From the NCBI GenBank assembly GCA_003049465.1, contig PYSS01000071.1:83294-147293 (forward strand): a stretch of 64,000 bases of DNA, given 5' to 3'. This document shows positions 35,153 through 46,162 of the stretch, piece after piece (the stretch's first letter is position 1; every line of letters starts with the position of its first letter). The stretch is from Magnaporthiopsis rhizophila (lineage: Eukaryota > Ascomycota > Sordariomycetes > Magnaporthales > Magnaporthaceae). A model generated the notes under the pieces. That model had not been told where the DNA came from, ran no database searches, and saw nothing but the letters and a program-made list of their open reading frames with translations. Both the position numbers and the translations under genes were made by a program.

Positions 35153-37612
35153 TCACTGCGTGACGCGGACTTCCCCTCCGGCCTTGGACGCGGCCTCCTT
35201 CTCGGTCGGCGTGGCGTCGCCCGGCGTGGCTACCGCAGGTGTGGTCTCCTCGGCCCGGATCGCCGCGCTCGAAGAGGGACGGTGCTTCTTCTTGGCCGCG
35301 GCATCGGTGAGGATGAAGCGGAACGTGCTGGCCAGCGTCTTGCGGCCCTCCCAGATGGGGAACAGGCCGACGGCGCCGAGCGAGCCGAAAATCCAGATGA
35401 TGCCGACCGTGACCCAGCCGGTGAAGAAGGGCTTGGAGAAGACGTAGCCGGAGCCGTACATGGGCATGGGCCAGAGGACGAGGAAGGCAAGGCTGGTTTG
35501 AGAGAGGAGAGGTCAGTTGGGCGGCAGGAAACAAGAGAGGATTGGCAAAAGGCCGGGAACAAAGGTGCCACGAGGGACAGGCGAGGTAAACACTCACGTC
35601 ATCACAATGGTCATGGATTTGGAGATCTTGCCGGCGCGGACAAGCTTGCGCTGCTCCGCTTCGAACTCGTCCGTCGTCTCGACATGGCCTCCGGGTACCG
35701 TCTCGATGTCGACACCGGCGGCGTCCGCGACGTCGTGGTCGTCCGCCTTGCGGATCGCCATCATCGACTGCCAGTCGTACCTATCGCGGCCAAAGATGAG
35801 GGTGAAGATGGGAACGAGAACGACGGGCGAGAGCAGCGCGACGACGTTGCCCGCAAGCATTGGGTTGTTGGATCCCGTGCACGCGACGTCGAGGGCGCCG
35901 CATTCCTTTTGTGCCGTGACCAGCCATGCGATCAGAGCAGCCACGAGGCCGAAGATTGGCGAGAGCGTAGCGGCCCAGCGGTTTTGGCCGGACCAGGTCA
36001 GGGCCAAGGTGGCGGGGAGCACGGCCGATGAGATTATTGTGCCCATCATGACATAGAGGTAGCCCTAAAAAAAAACCCTTGGTGAGCCCATGTTCGCCAA
36101 CGAGAATAGGGAGAGAAATAGGGGCGGGAAAGCGACGAACCATGCTGATGCCAGCGTACCACAGCCCGACCGAGAAGGTAGCAATGAAGGCCGCATAACC
36201 GCAAACGATGCAGTGGCTGATCCAGATGAGCTTCTTGCCGCTGGCCGAAGGGTTGAAGTATGTGCGGTAGAGGTCGTAGGTGAAGATGGACGAGACGGCG
36301 ATCAGCTCGGACGACGTAGCGGATGTGACAGCCATGAAGATGATAAGCAGCGTAGCAACAGCGCCGCCCTTGCCGAGCAGCGCCACAGCGGCGTAGGGCA
36401 AAGCCAGGCCGGCGGAAACCTCGGCCTCGGACATGCGGTTCGGGTAGGTCGGGAATCGGGGGTTGTTCTCGAGCGCAAGGGCGGACAGGCCCATAGTCGT
36501 CGCGGTCAGCCAGGGGATGGCAAACCACGAAAGGCCGCCGATGATGTACCCGGGCAGGGCGTGGACGGGCGATGCAGCGATGGCTTTTTCGGGTTAGCGC
36601 TAAACAGCTCCAGCAACGTTCTCAGAGGCGGTGGCTGGGGCGAGGGAGGAAGGCTCACCTTTGTTGTAATAACCATTATCCAGGAAGACCGTGCCAAAGT
36701 TACCGACGATGTTGATAACGAAAAAGATGGCTCCCTCGCGCGACTGCATGGTCAGGTACGAGCCGTCCTTGTTGCCCTCGACGGGGTGGCGCCCGGCGGC
36801 CTCGACCAGGAGATCGTAGACGGCCGAGGGAGAGCCCAGGACGTCGGAGCTTGCATACGCCGAGAGGGCAAACACGATGATGATGACGAGCAGGATAAAG
36901 GTGTGGACCCAGTCGGTCAGAATGGTGGCTTTTAGCCCGCCGACCATGGTGTAAGCCACAACGCCGACGGGGAGCAGGTAGATGGCGGCGATGGTGTGCA
37001 TGCCAGTCAACGCGTTAACCGTGGCCGAACCGCCCACGATCAGCATGAGGGACACGAGGATGTTGGTGACCAGTCCGAACACCATAAAGGTGATATGGGC
37101 GGCGGTGCCGTAGCGGGCCTTGATGACCTCGAGGAAGGTGTGCGCGTTCGGTGCGCGGCGCTTGAGCTCGATGGCGAGCGTGGCGAACAGGAGAATTTGC
37201 ACCGTCGCGCCGCTGGCGTACCAAAACGGCCCGGAAACGCCGTAGCGGCTGGTGGGCGGTTAGCAGATGGAAACCGACAAGAGGCGAGGGCGATAACTCA
37301 CTAGCATACGCCCGAAGACTGCAGCAAGGTCGCGGCCCATGTCCAGGACGACACGACTGCGGACCCGACCAGGCCTGACTTGACGGTCCGGCCGGCCGTG
37401 TTGAACATCTCGGAGGTCTGGACCTCGGCATTGTACCTCTTGAGAATGAATGTCACCAAGATCATGCCTGGGGCGGGTCAGTCCGTGGCATCTATGCTAT
37501 TGGTAGCAAAATTCAGGGGCAGCCATGTGCACTTACCAAGCGCGAAGAGGATTCCCAGGCCCAAGACGATGCCATATCCGGTGCCCTGGTCAAGGGCCGC
37601 GGTCCCAGTCAT
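35153..37612 (-). CDS. DUR3: DUR3-like urea/polyamine sodium:solute symporter
   Basis: Six exons on minus: 37612-37537, 37467-37302, 37248-36659, 36583-36141, 36064-35598, 35492-35153. All joins keep phase and give 693 aa. It is a polytopic protein of the SSS family with about 14-15 hydrophobic helices. Family landmarks are YGIVLGLGILFALGMILV at the N-terminus, SGLVGSAVVSSWTWAATLLQ, GGLKATILTDWVHT, and DVACTGSNNPMLAGNVVALL, the last being strongly DUR3-type. The C-terminal tail (about 70 aa after the last helix) is cytosolic and Glu/Lys/Ala-rich. DUR3 proteins take up urea, and some also polyamines, under nitrogen limitation; regulation here cannot be read. The donor of exon 4 (GTTCGT) is weak but required by homology. 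Confidence 0.9.
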
Positions 37613-39044
37613 TGTGAATGTAGTGACAGCCCTAGTTATCACCTGGACAGTCGGGAAAAACGTGTCTGATGGGTCTGGTGCAACAAAACCCGGAGAAGAT
37701 GGACTTTTTTTTTCGACGTCTAGGAACGAGCAAACTTTAACACGGGGGGAAGTTGGGCAGCTTATATGCGATGGGAACTGCATTGACTCGAAGCTAACGT
37801 CTCCGGTTACCGGGGCGGCCGTCTACTCCGGACGAGGCAGCGTAGCATTCCGGTACCTATACATAAGCCTCTCCAGGATGATGGGTCTTAGTCGGTGGGC
37901 CGCCAGAAGGGTACAAAGCGCGAATTGCAAATTTCGGCGTCAACCAATGGTTCGAAGGCGTAAACGTAGAGTAGTACACTGCTTTGCCGGGGCCCTATGT
38001 GCGGAGGTATGTACTGGGGCAAGGCCTGGTTAGGAAAAACCCCACCCGAAAATAACGTTTCTAATCCCTATGATGTGAGCGCAAGATAAGGGATGCTTGT
38101 CACTGTAACTGCAGCAGCCGGCATATCTCCCCCATGTCGTCCCACCCGCCCACCGGCGCGGCTGGCATGGCATTAGCCGTTTGGTTCGGGGAGAAGCGCG
38201 TGGGTGAGCGTGGGCGGCGCACGCTGGTGAGAGTAACATGCGTATGGCCAAGTCTGGACTCGGAGCCGCGGAGGGCGCTGATAGTGGCGTCTGCACCGTC
38301 GCGCGCGAGCAGTTTAGCGGAGCGGGATAGGGCTGGGGTAGATAGATAAGACGTAGTCAGCTTGTGTCAACCTATGTGAGGCCCAGCAATTGAGGTAGGG
38401 ATGGATGCGGGCTCGGATTGGAGGATGGCATGGTATCAGCGAGGAGATCTCGGAATCGACCGACTTGACATGTCCGGCAGAAGCCCGCCGTTGGCGCTAC
38501 GGTTTCGGCCAGCTAGAATCGGCCTGAAGCTTGACGCCTCTAGAACGCTTCTTTTGCATGACGATTGGATTCGCCATGACGCCGCCCAACGGGACCTTAT
38601 CGTAGGCTACACGGTTGGTTTATCTGGGCTGGCTGAATGGATGATGGTGTCATGGAGATCCCGTCGATGCGGTGTGGGCAGACAGCCCGGCGGGGAAGAG
38701 TGGTCTTGGCTTTCCCGTAGTCCATGGACACGGTGAGATAAGCGCACGGATCACCTGGAGATACCTGACGAATGGATATTGCAAATCCCTGTCGTCGCAC
38801 TGTCTCCCGCTAAGGAGACGAGCAGGGGAATTTATTCCGATGTGCGGGAAACAAACGCGGGGTAAAAAAAGGTGCACCAAATGGAAATCAACGTCAGGCA
38901 CGACATCAATTTCTCGCCAGCTCCGTCGGATTCTTCATCGCTGCCAATGTATTTGGGGAGCGGATGGGCAAACTGGATGGTAAACAAGCCTGCAAAAGAA
39001 GTGTTAACCACAGCACAATATGTGACTGCCTGCGCATTAAGCAT
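37613..39044. other. Intergenic region upstream of the symporter gene
   Basis: About 1.4 kb. It should contain the symporter promoter in its left part. Short open frames on both strands show no motif or intron structure. Confidence 0.5.
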
Positions 39045-39049
39045 AAAAA
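39045..39049 (-). terminator. Pol III T-run terminator of tRNA-Arg
   Basis: TTTTT on the tRNA strand, beginning 12 nt after the tRNA 3' end. Confidence 0.7.
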
Positions 39050-39060
39050 TGACGCCACTA

Positions 39061-39132
39061 CGATCCCGTTGGGACTCGAACCCAAAATCTTTGCCACCGG
39101 AAAGCAACGCCTTACCATTAGGCCACAGGACC
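39061..39132 (-). tRNA. tRNA-Arg(CCG)
   Basis: A 72-nt cloverleaf without intron. The acceptor strands GGTCCTG and CGGGATC pair (two G-T wobbles), the D stem is GCCT/AGGC, the anticodon stem is TTGCT/GGCAA with loop TTCCGGT (anticodon CCG), and the T stem is TTGGG/CCCAA around TTCGAGT. The discriminator is G and no CCA is encoded. It reads CGG arginine codons. Confidence 0.93.
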
Positions 39133-39387
39133 GATGCCGACGAGCTGGGTGGAATCTGTGTTTAAGTAGAAGCGAGCCAAAGCGTTTCCATCCCCTTTAG
39201 TGTTAGGTGCGCGGCGCTGGAATATCTGGTTGGCTGAGGGGTTCGGCGGGTCTGGCGCGGCACTTACGGGCATGACCCACCTGCTGGATGCAGTCTAGAT
39301 TTTATATCATGCTGTCGATGCCGATCTCTACAAGTCGGCCAAGTGTTCATCAAACATGCCTCCCTGCCTCACTATCGTGCCGCTGCT

Positions 39388-39926
39388 TCAACCGGCCGAC
39401 GAAACTGCCACTAGAGCTCCACGTAATATTTGCCTGCGAAGGACGCCGGTCGTCACCAATGGGTGGGTGTTGGCGAAGACGTGCTTGGCAGCAGATGCAA
39501 CCGGGGGTCGAGGCCGTCTGGTCCACGGGCTTGACATCGTCGCCGTTGAAAAGAGCGTGGATGTTGAAGAATTCGCTAGCGTGCGTGCATCACGCACGAA
39601 TGGCCGATCCAGGCCGTGCTTGACCACAATGTTATATTTCTTTCCCAGCACCATCTCGACCTGCATGGTCAGCTTTGGGACGACGGGTCAGTCGGCGAGA
39701 TGGGTCGGACATGCAGTATCCGGGCGCCCAATACCATGTACCATGGGTTGTTGCCGATTTCATGAATGAGGGTTGGCAGGGGTACATCTAGGTCGGCGCT
39801 GGTTGTTGCAAACACCTGCTTGTTTGGGCGTATACCTCTCAACATACTGGATCGCCTTTCTGTTTGGTATTTAACCCCTTTTGCCGCGTCCATCTCTGCT
39901 CCCTCGTGCCTCGTCCATCTTCTCAA
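39388..39926 (-). pseudogene. Unrecognised coding relic
   Basis: Two overlapping minus-strand frames read as one protein-like stretch: VFATTSADLDVPLPTLIHEI and WYMVLGARILHVRPISPTD, then, after a frameshift and an in-frame TGA, PKLTMQVEMVLGKKYNIVVK and HGLDRPFVRDARTL. The composition is protein-like across the break, so I read it as a decayed gene. I do not know the family and no catalytic motif is visible. Confidence 0.45.
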
Positions 39927-40048
39927 TCAAATTCTTCTCCTACCACCAACATGAGCATGGTGTATGAAAAGCTAATATAAGCAAACCTGGAGTGTAGCCG
40001 CAACTTCCTTTCCCGACCGTAAGGGAGGCTTATATAAACAACCTCAGT

Positions 40049-40170
40049 TACTACGGCCCCGTCCGAGCTCTCCGTGGTCCTCGACAACGGCGTCTGCCTG
40101 CTATCATCCTTGTCGTCGACGCCGGCTTTGCCTGCATCGACCAGCAGCTGGACTACGGCCCTGCGCCGTT
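40049..40170 (-). pseudogene. Ankyrin-repeat fragment
   Basis: About one repeat of ankyrin type: AVVQLLVDAGKAGVDDKDD followed by SRQTPLSRTTESSDGAVV. The pattern A-x-x-LL-x-x-G...D-x-x-G/S-x-TPL is recognisable, but flanking repeats are lost, so this is a scrap of a larger ankyrin protein gene. Confidence 0.55.
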
Positions 40171-40532
40171 CTCTGTTCCCAGGACAACGGTAAATGCCCG
40201 CTGTTATGGAGCCTCTGAGTAGACTGGTGTTGGTGCCTGGCGTGCGGGTCTGCAATGCACGAGGTTCGCAATACACTTGCCGCTTTCGACCCACCCTCTG
40301 CCTCCAACATTTATCACGCGTCAAACAACCAGAAACGCGACTTGATCTCTTCTCCCATTTCTCTCAACCCAAACTCTGGCGAGACCGTGCCTCACGAACA
40401 CCGCGAGGATCACAATGCCACCCTCACGGAAACGGAGACGCTCTGACCGAGTAAGCCCATTCCTCAGAGCGGCCATCGAGCACTCCATCGAGCGGACCGG
40501 GGCGGGTGCGCACACCAACGTTCGACGGTAGA

Positions 40533-41418
40533 ATGCTCCCCTTTCGCATCGTTCCGCATCCGGCGGACCAAAAGCCAGGCAACCAGCCATTCGACCAGCC
40601 CATCGACCGGCCAGTCGACCAGCCGGTCGAGCAGCCAGTCGAGCAGCCAGTCGAGCAGCCAGTCGAGCAGCCAGCCGACCAGTCAGTCGACCAGCCAGTC
40701 GAGCAGCCAGTCGACCAGCCAGTCGACCAGCAAAAAGTCGTATGGATCAAAACCCTCTCGGTCGAAACCCTTGAAACATGGGAATGTCCACCAGAAGGGT
40801 GGCGGCTTGAGACGCTTGTTACCCGACTGCAGAACCTTTCGTGGCCGGACTCAATAAATGCCATTGGGTGCCTTTGCGGTTTCCCGCAAGAAACCACCAC
40901 CAAGTAAAGAATCAGCCGCCCATTAATTCTGACCAGCTTAAGACTGCTGCTAACACATTCACAGCAGCAAAAGTTTGTTTATGCTGGGCGATGTGGTCGT
41001 CCGGCATGCGACCTATGACGACGAGGAAACGGATACCCTATTCGCCTTCCTCGAGCTTCCCAAGGCCAAGTCAGGCGATGGATATGAGCGTTATACTGCA
41101 GCGGTCGCTCTTACACTCTCCTTCCTGCCATGCCATCTCGCTGTTATCGCGACGGAAAACGGCAGCGACTGGATCGAAATCCTCGGCCAGGATCACCCCG
41201 AGGAAGAGCCAAGCTCCGGGCCATCCGCGCAAGGAGGCGAGGTGATCTCGATGTACCGATAACACTTCGACTTCAGCGAGGATCGATGGGACGAAAAGTT
41301 GTGGAGCGTGATCCAGGTCCTCGCCGACCCGATGCCGAGCAAAAAACGCATCATCGACTGCGATAGGGGTCGTTTCTTGGTCGACCCGCCAGCAACGAGC
41401 ATCATTGGAGGCTGCTAA
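40533..41418 (+). pseudogene. Gene with QPV(D/E) repeats, interrupted by TAA
   Basis: An exon from ATG 40533 (MLPFRIVPHPADQKPG; the true start may lie further upstream) joins through a 61-nt intron (40904-40964, GTAAAG...CAG) to a second exon. The protein has a 48-residue Gln-Pro-Val-Asp/Glu repeat, then KTLSVETLETWECPPEGW, then LFMLGDVVVRHATYDDEE. A TAA at 41260-41262 stops it after EVISMYR. The same frame then continues with HFDFSEDRWDEKLWSVIQVL to a second stop at 41416-41418, so about 50 codons appear to have been cut off. CAA to TAA in CpA context would explain the break. The product family is unknown to me. A shortened protein could still be made. Confidence 0.6.
40584..40727 (+). repeat. 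12-bp coding minisatellite, 12 units
   Basis: Twelve units of CAGCCAGTCGAC/G with few substitutions, in frame, each encoding Gln-Pro-Val-Asp or Gln-Pro-Val-Glu. Confidence 0.93.
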
Positions 41419-41640
41419 ACGAGACGCGCAGCCGCAGGTGTTAAGCGGAAACGGGAAAAGGAGGAAGTGCGCAGGAAGGGGGGTTCAGGCCCGGACCTGG
41501 ACTCACCCACGCATACGTAAAGCGCGTGGATTGGGTTTGTTGCGCCATAGTGCTACTTTGAGTGGGAGCTCGGTGAGCAACGGCGCGGCAGAGAAGCCCG
41601 GCCACACGAGGTAGCGGACTTGCGGAGCGCTAGTTGGCTC

Positions 41641-41701
41641 GGAAATAGGAAGAAAAAGGAAAGGAAGTAGGAGAGAAAAGGGAATAGGAAAAAGGAGATA
41701 G
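41641..41701 (+). repeat. Purine tract GGAAATAGGAA
   Basis: Degenerate GGAAATA/GGAAAA run, the complement type of the tract after the DUF7924 gene. Confidence 0.75.
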
Positions 41702-42126
41702 GATTGACGACGCTACCCCATACTCCACCCCAGTCTTCACCCTGGACCGTTGGGACCCCGAGGGACTGGTTTCTATACTTTTGCCCGGTCAAGAGCCCCT
41801 GACCATTAAGCTTTGGTAGCCACGACGTTGTCTCGGGCAGCACAAACCCGCGGCAATACCTGAAAACCCCGAGACTCTCGCGGTTATCTGGACAGTACCC
41901 AATTGCTCCTTTCCCGTCCGGCAGTTCTGGCACACAACAACGTACCAACAATGGCGCATGGGGAGATGGACACCCGCAAAAACTTGGTGAGAGACCAAGT
42001 ACAAAGACGGCTTTCCGCATCCTTGGTTGGGGCCGTCATTGTCCCAATCATCTCTGGCCACACAAAGGATCAGGACACAAAGGCAGACGCTCGCTTATTG
42101 TCATGCCTACCTAGGTATCCTGCAAT

Positions 42127-42134
42127 CTATAAAT
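42127..42134 (+). promoter_or_regulatory. TATA-like element
   Basis: CTATAAAT about 185 nt before ATG 42318. Plausible spacing if the 5' UTR is 100-150 nt; there is no direct evidence for it. Confidence 0.35.
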
Positions 42135-42317
42135 GCCAGGCGGGGCCCCATTCATCCATCTGTTGACCGGGAATCTACAAAAATCCGTAAGAGTTACAGC
42201 ATTCACATTTTCCCCAAAAATCACAAATCGCCCCGTCCCCTGCTTTCTTCTATCTATATATCGAAATCGCCGGTAAGTCATTTTGCAAACTCGACTAGCT
42301 CAAAACACACAACAACA

Positions 42318-43145
42318 ATGGAGAACCTCAAGGGCGCCGAGCTCTTTGCAAGGCTCGACAAGGTTCGATACAGCGACATCCCTGACACGCACTATACGGG
42401 CTGGGAGGCAGCGTGGCACAAGGACTACCACAGAGGCAAGATTGAGCGCGACGTCAAGATCCCCACGGCCGACTGCCCGGAGAAGCGAGCGTTCCTCAGG
42501 AAGGTGGGCGTCAACCCGGACGCGCACGGGACGGTGCGGCTGTACATCAAACCCAAACACTCGGTGCTGGACAGCGGCTTTCCGGCGCTTGGCGGCTACT
42601 TCAACATCGTGGAGGGCTGGGCCGTGATCGAGCACGTCTACTACGAGAACCAGGAGGTGTACGGCACCAACCACCCCAGGGCCGAGCGCATCTTCGCGTC
42701 GGAGTGGTTCTACCAGTTCTGGCGGTGGCTGGCGGTCGAGAACCCGTCCTACACGGTCGGGCGCAGGGGCGAACTTCCGCTGCTCAGGACCGTGGTGCTG
42801 TCTCAGGTGTCGCACGAGGTCACCAAGCAGATCCTGCACGCCCTGAGCACGCGGAGCGAGTTCAGGAACGAGGGCTGCATCACGGCCGACGGCAGCGAGG
42901 CCGGCAACCCGGGGGGCGAGGCGGCGAGGCCGACGGGCCTGCGGCTGTTCCGGCACCTGTTCGGGCAGGGCATGGGCAGCTTCCTGGTGCGGGCCGTGAC
43001 GGACCACCACATGGCGTTCCGCGACGTGAGGCCGGTCGAGGTGGCGTGGCGGTACACGACAGACCAGAGGAGGCTGGAGGACCCGTTTGTGGGCGGGACG
43101 AGGCTGGACTTTGACGACGTTTACATGGCAGTCAAGTTTGTGTGA
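42318..43145 (+). CDS. Hypothetical 275-aa protein
   Basis: An intronless frame from an ATG in good context (AACAACAATGG). I do not recognise the family. The protein is globular in composition with many aromatic residues: YTGWEAAWHKDYHRG, LDSGFPALGGYFNIVEGWAV, RIFASEWFYQFWRWLAV, and a C-terminal DVRPVEVAWRYTTDQ. No signal peptide, membrane helix or zinc motif. Codon use is strongly GC3-biased like the core genes, which argues for function, unlike the decayed neighbours to its left. The upstream part of the frame (to 42027) contains the TATA-like region and is not taken as coding. Confidence 0.7.
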   Translation: MENLKGAELFARLDKVRYSDIPDTHYTGWEAAWHKDYHRGKIERDVKIPTADCPEKRAFLRKVGVNPDAHGTVRLYIKPKHSVLDSGFPALGGYFNIVEGWAVIEHVYYENQEVYGTNHPRAERIFASEWFYQFWRWLAVENPSYTVGRRGELPLLRTVVLSQVSHEVTKQILHALSTRSEFRNEGCITADGSEAGNPGGEAARPTGLRLFRHLFGQGMGSFLVRAVTDHHMAFRDVRPVEVAWRYTTDQRRLEDPFVGGTRLDFDDVYMAVKFV

Positions 43146-43808
43146 CAGCACCAGGCTGGCCTGGCTGTTTCGCGAGAAGACAAGCATAGCGAGAAGGGCA
43201 TCTTTTCAGCAAAGGCAAGCGTACCTACCTACCGACCATAATCAAGCAAAGTGTCCGTCCTGTATCCATCAAAAGTGTCTGCCCTGTTTCTGTTGCTAGG
43301 TATTCGGCTCTGTATCCATTGCTATTCACCATCAAACCCCACCCCGTGTTGTTCAGGACAGCCGATTGTGTTTGCGTTTTGTATACGCGTCATTGAAAGT
43401 AGGGGCGGGAAGTGGGAGAGAATCGACAGGAGCACGAGAGACTTAGCAGATGGGAGATGATCACCATTGATCTCCCCCCAGATCGCATCGCCATTGTCGG
43501 CAGTGGCTTGAGATCGAACAAAGGAATCCCGATCCCTTTCTTTCAGGAACCCCAAACAAAGAACAAAGCCACAAAGGGCTCCTGCAGCGAATGCCCGGCA
43601 TTGAGCAGTACAAGTACTCGCGAGGGCGACGGCACTCCGAGCCTTGGACGACATGGCCAGACAGACACGAGCATTGAGTTGTCTGTTTGTGCCTTTGCCT
43701 CAGTCATTTCCACCTCGCCCGCCCGTGCCGCATTGACGTCTAACAAAAGAAATCGCTGAACGCGCACACAAGGAGAGAGATAGAATCATCTCCCAAACAT
43801 CCAAAGTG
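43146..43808. other. Intergenic region
   Basis: About 660 bp of 3' and 5' flanks between two plus-strand genes. Nothing else supported. Confidence 0.5.
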
Positions 43809-44384
43809 ATGTCGAGGCAGGACCCTCAACAAGACCCCGCCATGCACAGCAAGGCCCTCGTCGTCCGCCGGCCTGGTGGACCCGGAACCAGGGACGCGGG
43901 CCGCCGCCAAGGAAGCCAGGCGTCCGAGCGGCCCTGGGATTCAGACGAGTTCATGGAAGAATACCATGGTCAGGTCGGACCGGATGGCAGGCCCATCGTC
44001 TACGGTGTCGCCTACCAGGGCGGCGTGCCACCGCGGGTTGTGGTGGCGGTGCCCGTCCCACCGCCCGTCCCCAATGTGCCCGGCTGCTCGGAGGCGTATG
44101 GCATCTACTATCAGAACGGGGCCGGTAGTGGCAGTGGCGGTCAGAAGCCGGAATACGGGGATGAGGGCAGCAGCTCGCGGCACAGACACAAATGGCAGTC
44201 CGCGGCGGAGAAGCCAAGGAAGCAGAGCAAGAGCGGCGGCGGAAGTAGCGAAAAGGAGAGGAAGAAGAAGCAGAAGGAGGAGGATAAGAGTGGTGGTGGC
44301 GAAAGCGCCATGGCTGCGCTCAGGTTCTTCTCGGGCGAGACGGACGTGTTGGGCCGCAAGATGGGGCACATCAAGCGGAAATAA
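43809..44384 (+). CDS. Hypothetical basic disordered protein
   Basis: A 191-aa frame starting MSRQDPQQDPAMHS. The middle has a small structured-looking block (DSDEFMEEYHGQVGPDGRPI then VYGVAYQGGVPPRVVV) and a Pro/Val stretch. The C-terminal third is Lys/Ser/Gly-rich (EKERKKKQKEEDKSGGG) and ends with ALRFFSGETDVLGRKMGHIK. No known domain. The Lys-rich part could act as a nuclear signal or bind nucleic acid, which is inference. The start at 43809 is the first ATG in frame. Confidence 0.6.
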   Translation: MSRQDPQQDPAMHSKALVVRRPGGPGTRDAGRRQGSQASERPWDSDEFMEEYHGQVGPDGRPIVYGVAYQGGVPPRVVVAVPVPPPVPNVPGCSEAYGIYYQNGAGSGSGGQKPEYGDEGSSSRHRHKWQSAAEKPRKQSKSGGGSSEKERKKKQKEEDKSGGGESAMAALRFFSGETDVLGRKMGHIKRK

Positions 44385-44620
44385 AGCTTGCATGGTAGGA
44401 TTGCTGGTCAAGGGGAGCGGGGCTGCCCCGGCCGCTTGTACGAGGGACTCTCCTGCAACAATGAATGAATATGCATGAATGCGATGCGCCGATAGACAGC
44501 CCGTTCCTAACCGACCAATTCCAGTCTCAAAACACACAATCAATGAAGAAAACACTCGAAACTAATCCAATATCACATATGTACACGGTTCCATTCCCAT
44601 TCAGGCCACTCGGCATCTCC

Positions 44621-46025
44621 TCACACCCGGCGCTGCCTGTTGGGCACCCTCCCCTGAAAAGTTGAGCCGATGTCCCCCCACTTGATGTTGCTAAACACGA
44701 CGGACGGGTCGGGCTCGACCTTGACGATGTTGGACGGCGCGCCCTCGTCGGGGCTGCAGGGCGGGGAGTCGAGCCAGTTCATGTTGTCGCTGTCGCTCCA
44801 CCAGATGCTCAGGGCCAGCACCATGCCGCGGGCCATGGCCTCGCCCATGCCCTTGAGCCCGCCCAGCTCGTTGAACCGCCGGGTCGCGCCGGGGTTGGCG
44901 TCGCAGAAGGCCTGGTTCAGCGTGTTGAGCCCCGGGGGAAGCGAGGCCATGTTGACGGGCGCCTGCGGGATCTGCACGCCGTCCTGGACGTAGATGCGCC
45001 GGATCTCCTGGAGCACCCCGTTGCTGTTGGCGGGGAACTGCGTCACCACCGTAAAGGGCCGCGTGGTGTCGACGCGGAAGTCCCTGCCGCGCCCGTAGTG
45101 TCGCGTGTTTCCGAGCTGGTACGGCTTGTAGGAGCAGCCCCACTGATAAAGAGACGCGGTTTGTCAGTCGATGCCTGCAAAGGAAACAAAAAAAACTCGT
45201 AGCAAAACGTGAACATGAACGGGCAGGCAGGCCACTGACCTTGTCACAGTTGCCCTCAAACTCGCACTCGGCACCCTTGCACTTGCTCAGCCTTGGCTTG
45301 TTGCACGTGTGGGGAGCGATGCTCTCGGCCGCGCTGTTGGCCTCCCAGATGTCGAGCTCATTGCAGCACGAGCCGCTCCCGTCGAGGTTGCCGACGCCGT
45401 TGATGAAGGGCGTCGTGAAGCACTGCGCGTCGCAGTATCCCGTGCCCATGAAGGCGCCGCCCTCGTTGAGCGGCTCCGACTTCTTGCCGCCGTCGGCTTC
45501 CATCTCTGACAGGTACAGGGCGCCGTTCATGCCGCAGGGGAGCTTGGACACGTCCACGTCGAAGGTGAACTCCTGCCCCGTGAGCTTGATCATCTCGTAC
45601 TCCTGCTCGTCCTCGGCCAGCAGGTACACGCGCGGGCTGACCACCCATCTGCCCTGCGGGTGTAGCTGCTTGAGCGTCACGGCGCCGCCGCTGGTGAAGA
45701 TGCCGTGCGTCGTGTAGTCGGACACGCCATCCATGACGCAGTTCTTCTGGCACGTCGCCAGGTCCGGGCACACAGTGCTGTTTGCTGCCTGGCCCCAGTC
45801 GCCGCAGTTGCGCGACGGATTGTCGCGCTGGGACAAAGGGTGCGCCAGCGAGTCGATGACGAGGGCTGTGTTCTGCGACTTGCAGCCGCCCGAAGTCGTG
45901 CACTTCCACGTCTGCAACCGCGGGTGCACCTCCTTGGTCGGGCCCACGCTCTGTGCGCCCACAAGGGCCGCTGCCGACAGGGCCGCCGCCGCCGCGCCGG
46001 CGACGGTGGCGAGAGAGGGAGCCAT
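44621..46025 (-). CDS. GH7 cellulase (endoglucanase/cellobiohydrolase)
   Basis: Two exons, 46025-45240 and 45142-44621, split by a 97-nt intron; 435 aa. A signal peptide (MAPSLATVAGAAAAALSAAA and on to about residue 25) precedes the mature GH7 fold. The catalytic motif ELDIWEAN supplies the nucleophile E223, D225 and the acid/base E228. Many paired cysteines (CGDWG, NCVMDG, GSGSCCN, CDAQC) match family disulfides. The enzyme hydrolyses beta-1,4-glucan with retention of configuration outside the cell. No C-terminal linker or CBM1 cellulose-binding module is present, and the WWSDSDNMNWLDS segment looks closer to endoglucanases (Cel7B) than to cellobiohydrolases; the assignment between the two is tentative. 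Confidence 0.93.
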
Positions 46026-46154
46026 GGCGATTCTGGAAGACCTTGGGGCGAGAAGCAGGGAGAAGCGCAGGTAGACAGACAGCCGAGTCACAACAGCAAA
46101 GCAGATGGCCTGTCCTTCAACGGTGCTGCATCGGGTATGGCAGCCATTTTGTCC

Positions 46155-46162
46155 TTTTTATA
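46155..46162 (-). promoter_or_regulatory. TATA box of the GH7 gene
   Basis: TATAAAAA on the gene strand, 130 nt before the ATG. A CCGGGG at 46173-46178 fits the SYGGRG carbon-repressor (CreA/CRE1) consensus, which would suit a cellulase gene, though one such site can occur by chance. Confidence 0.5.

Larger units (their letters stand above)
41419..42317. other. Intergenic region with purine tract
   Basis: About 900 bp after the interrupted gene. A purine tract lies at 41641-41701. The right side is the promoter of the next gene, with a TATA-like CTATAAAT at 42127-42134. No supported gene. Confidence 0.5.

Noticed and set aside
38401..38983. Open frames of about 100 codons between the symporter and tRNA-Arg
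   Set aside because: No motif, poor composition, no introns; expected by chance.
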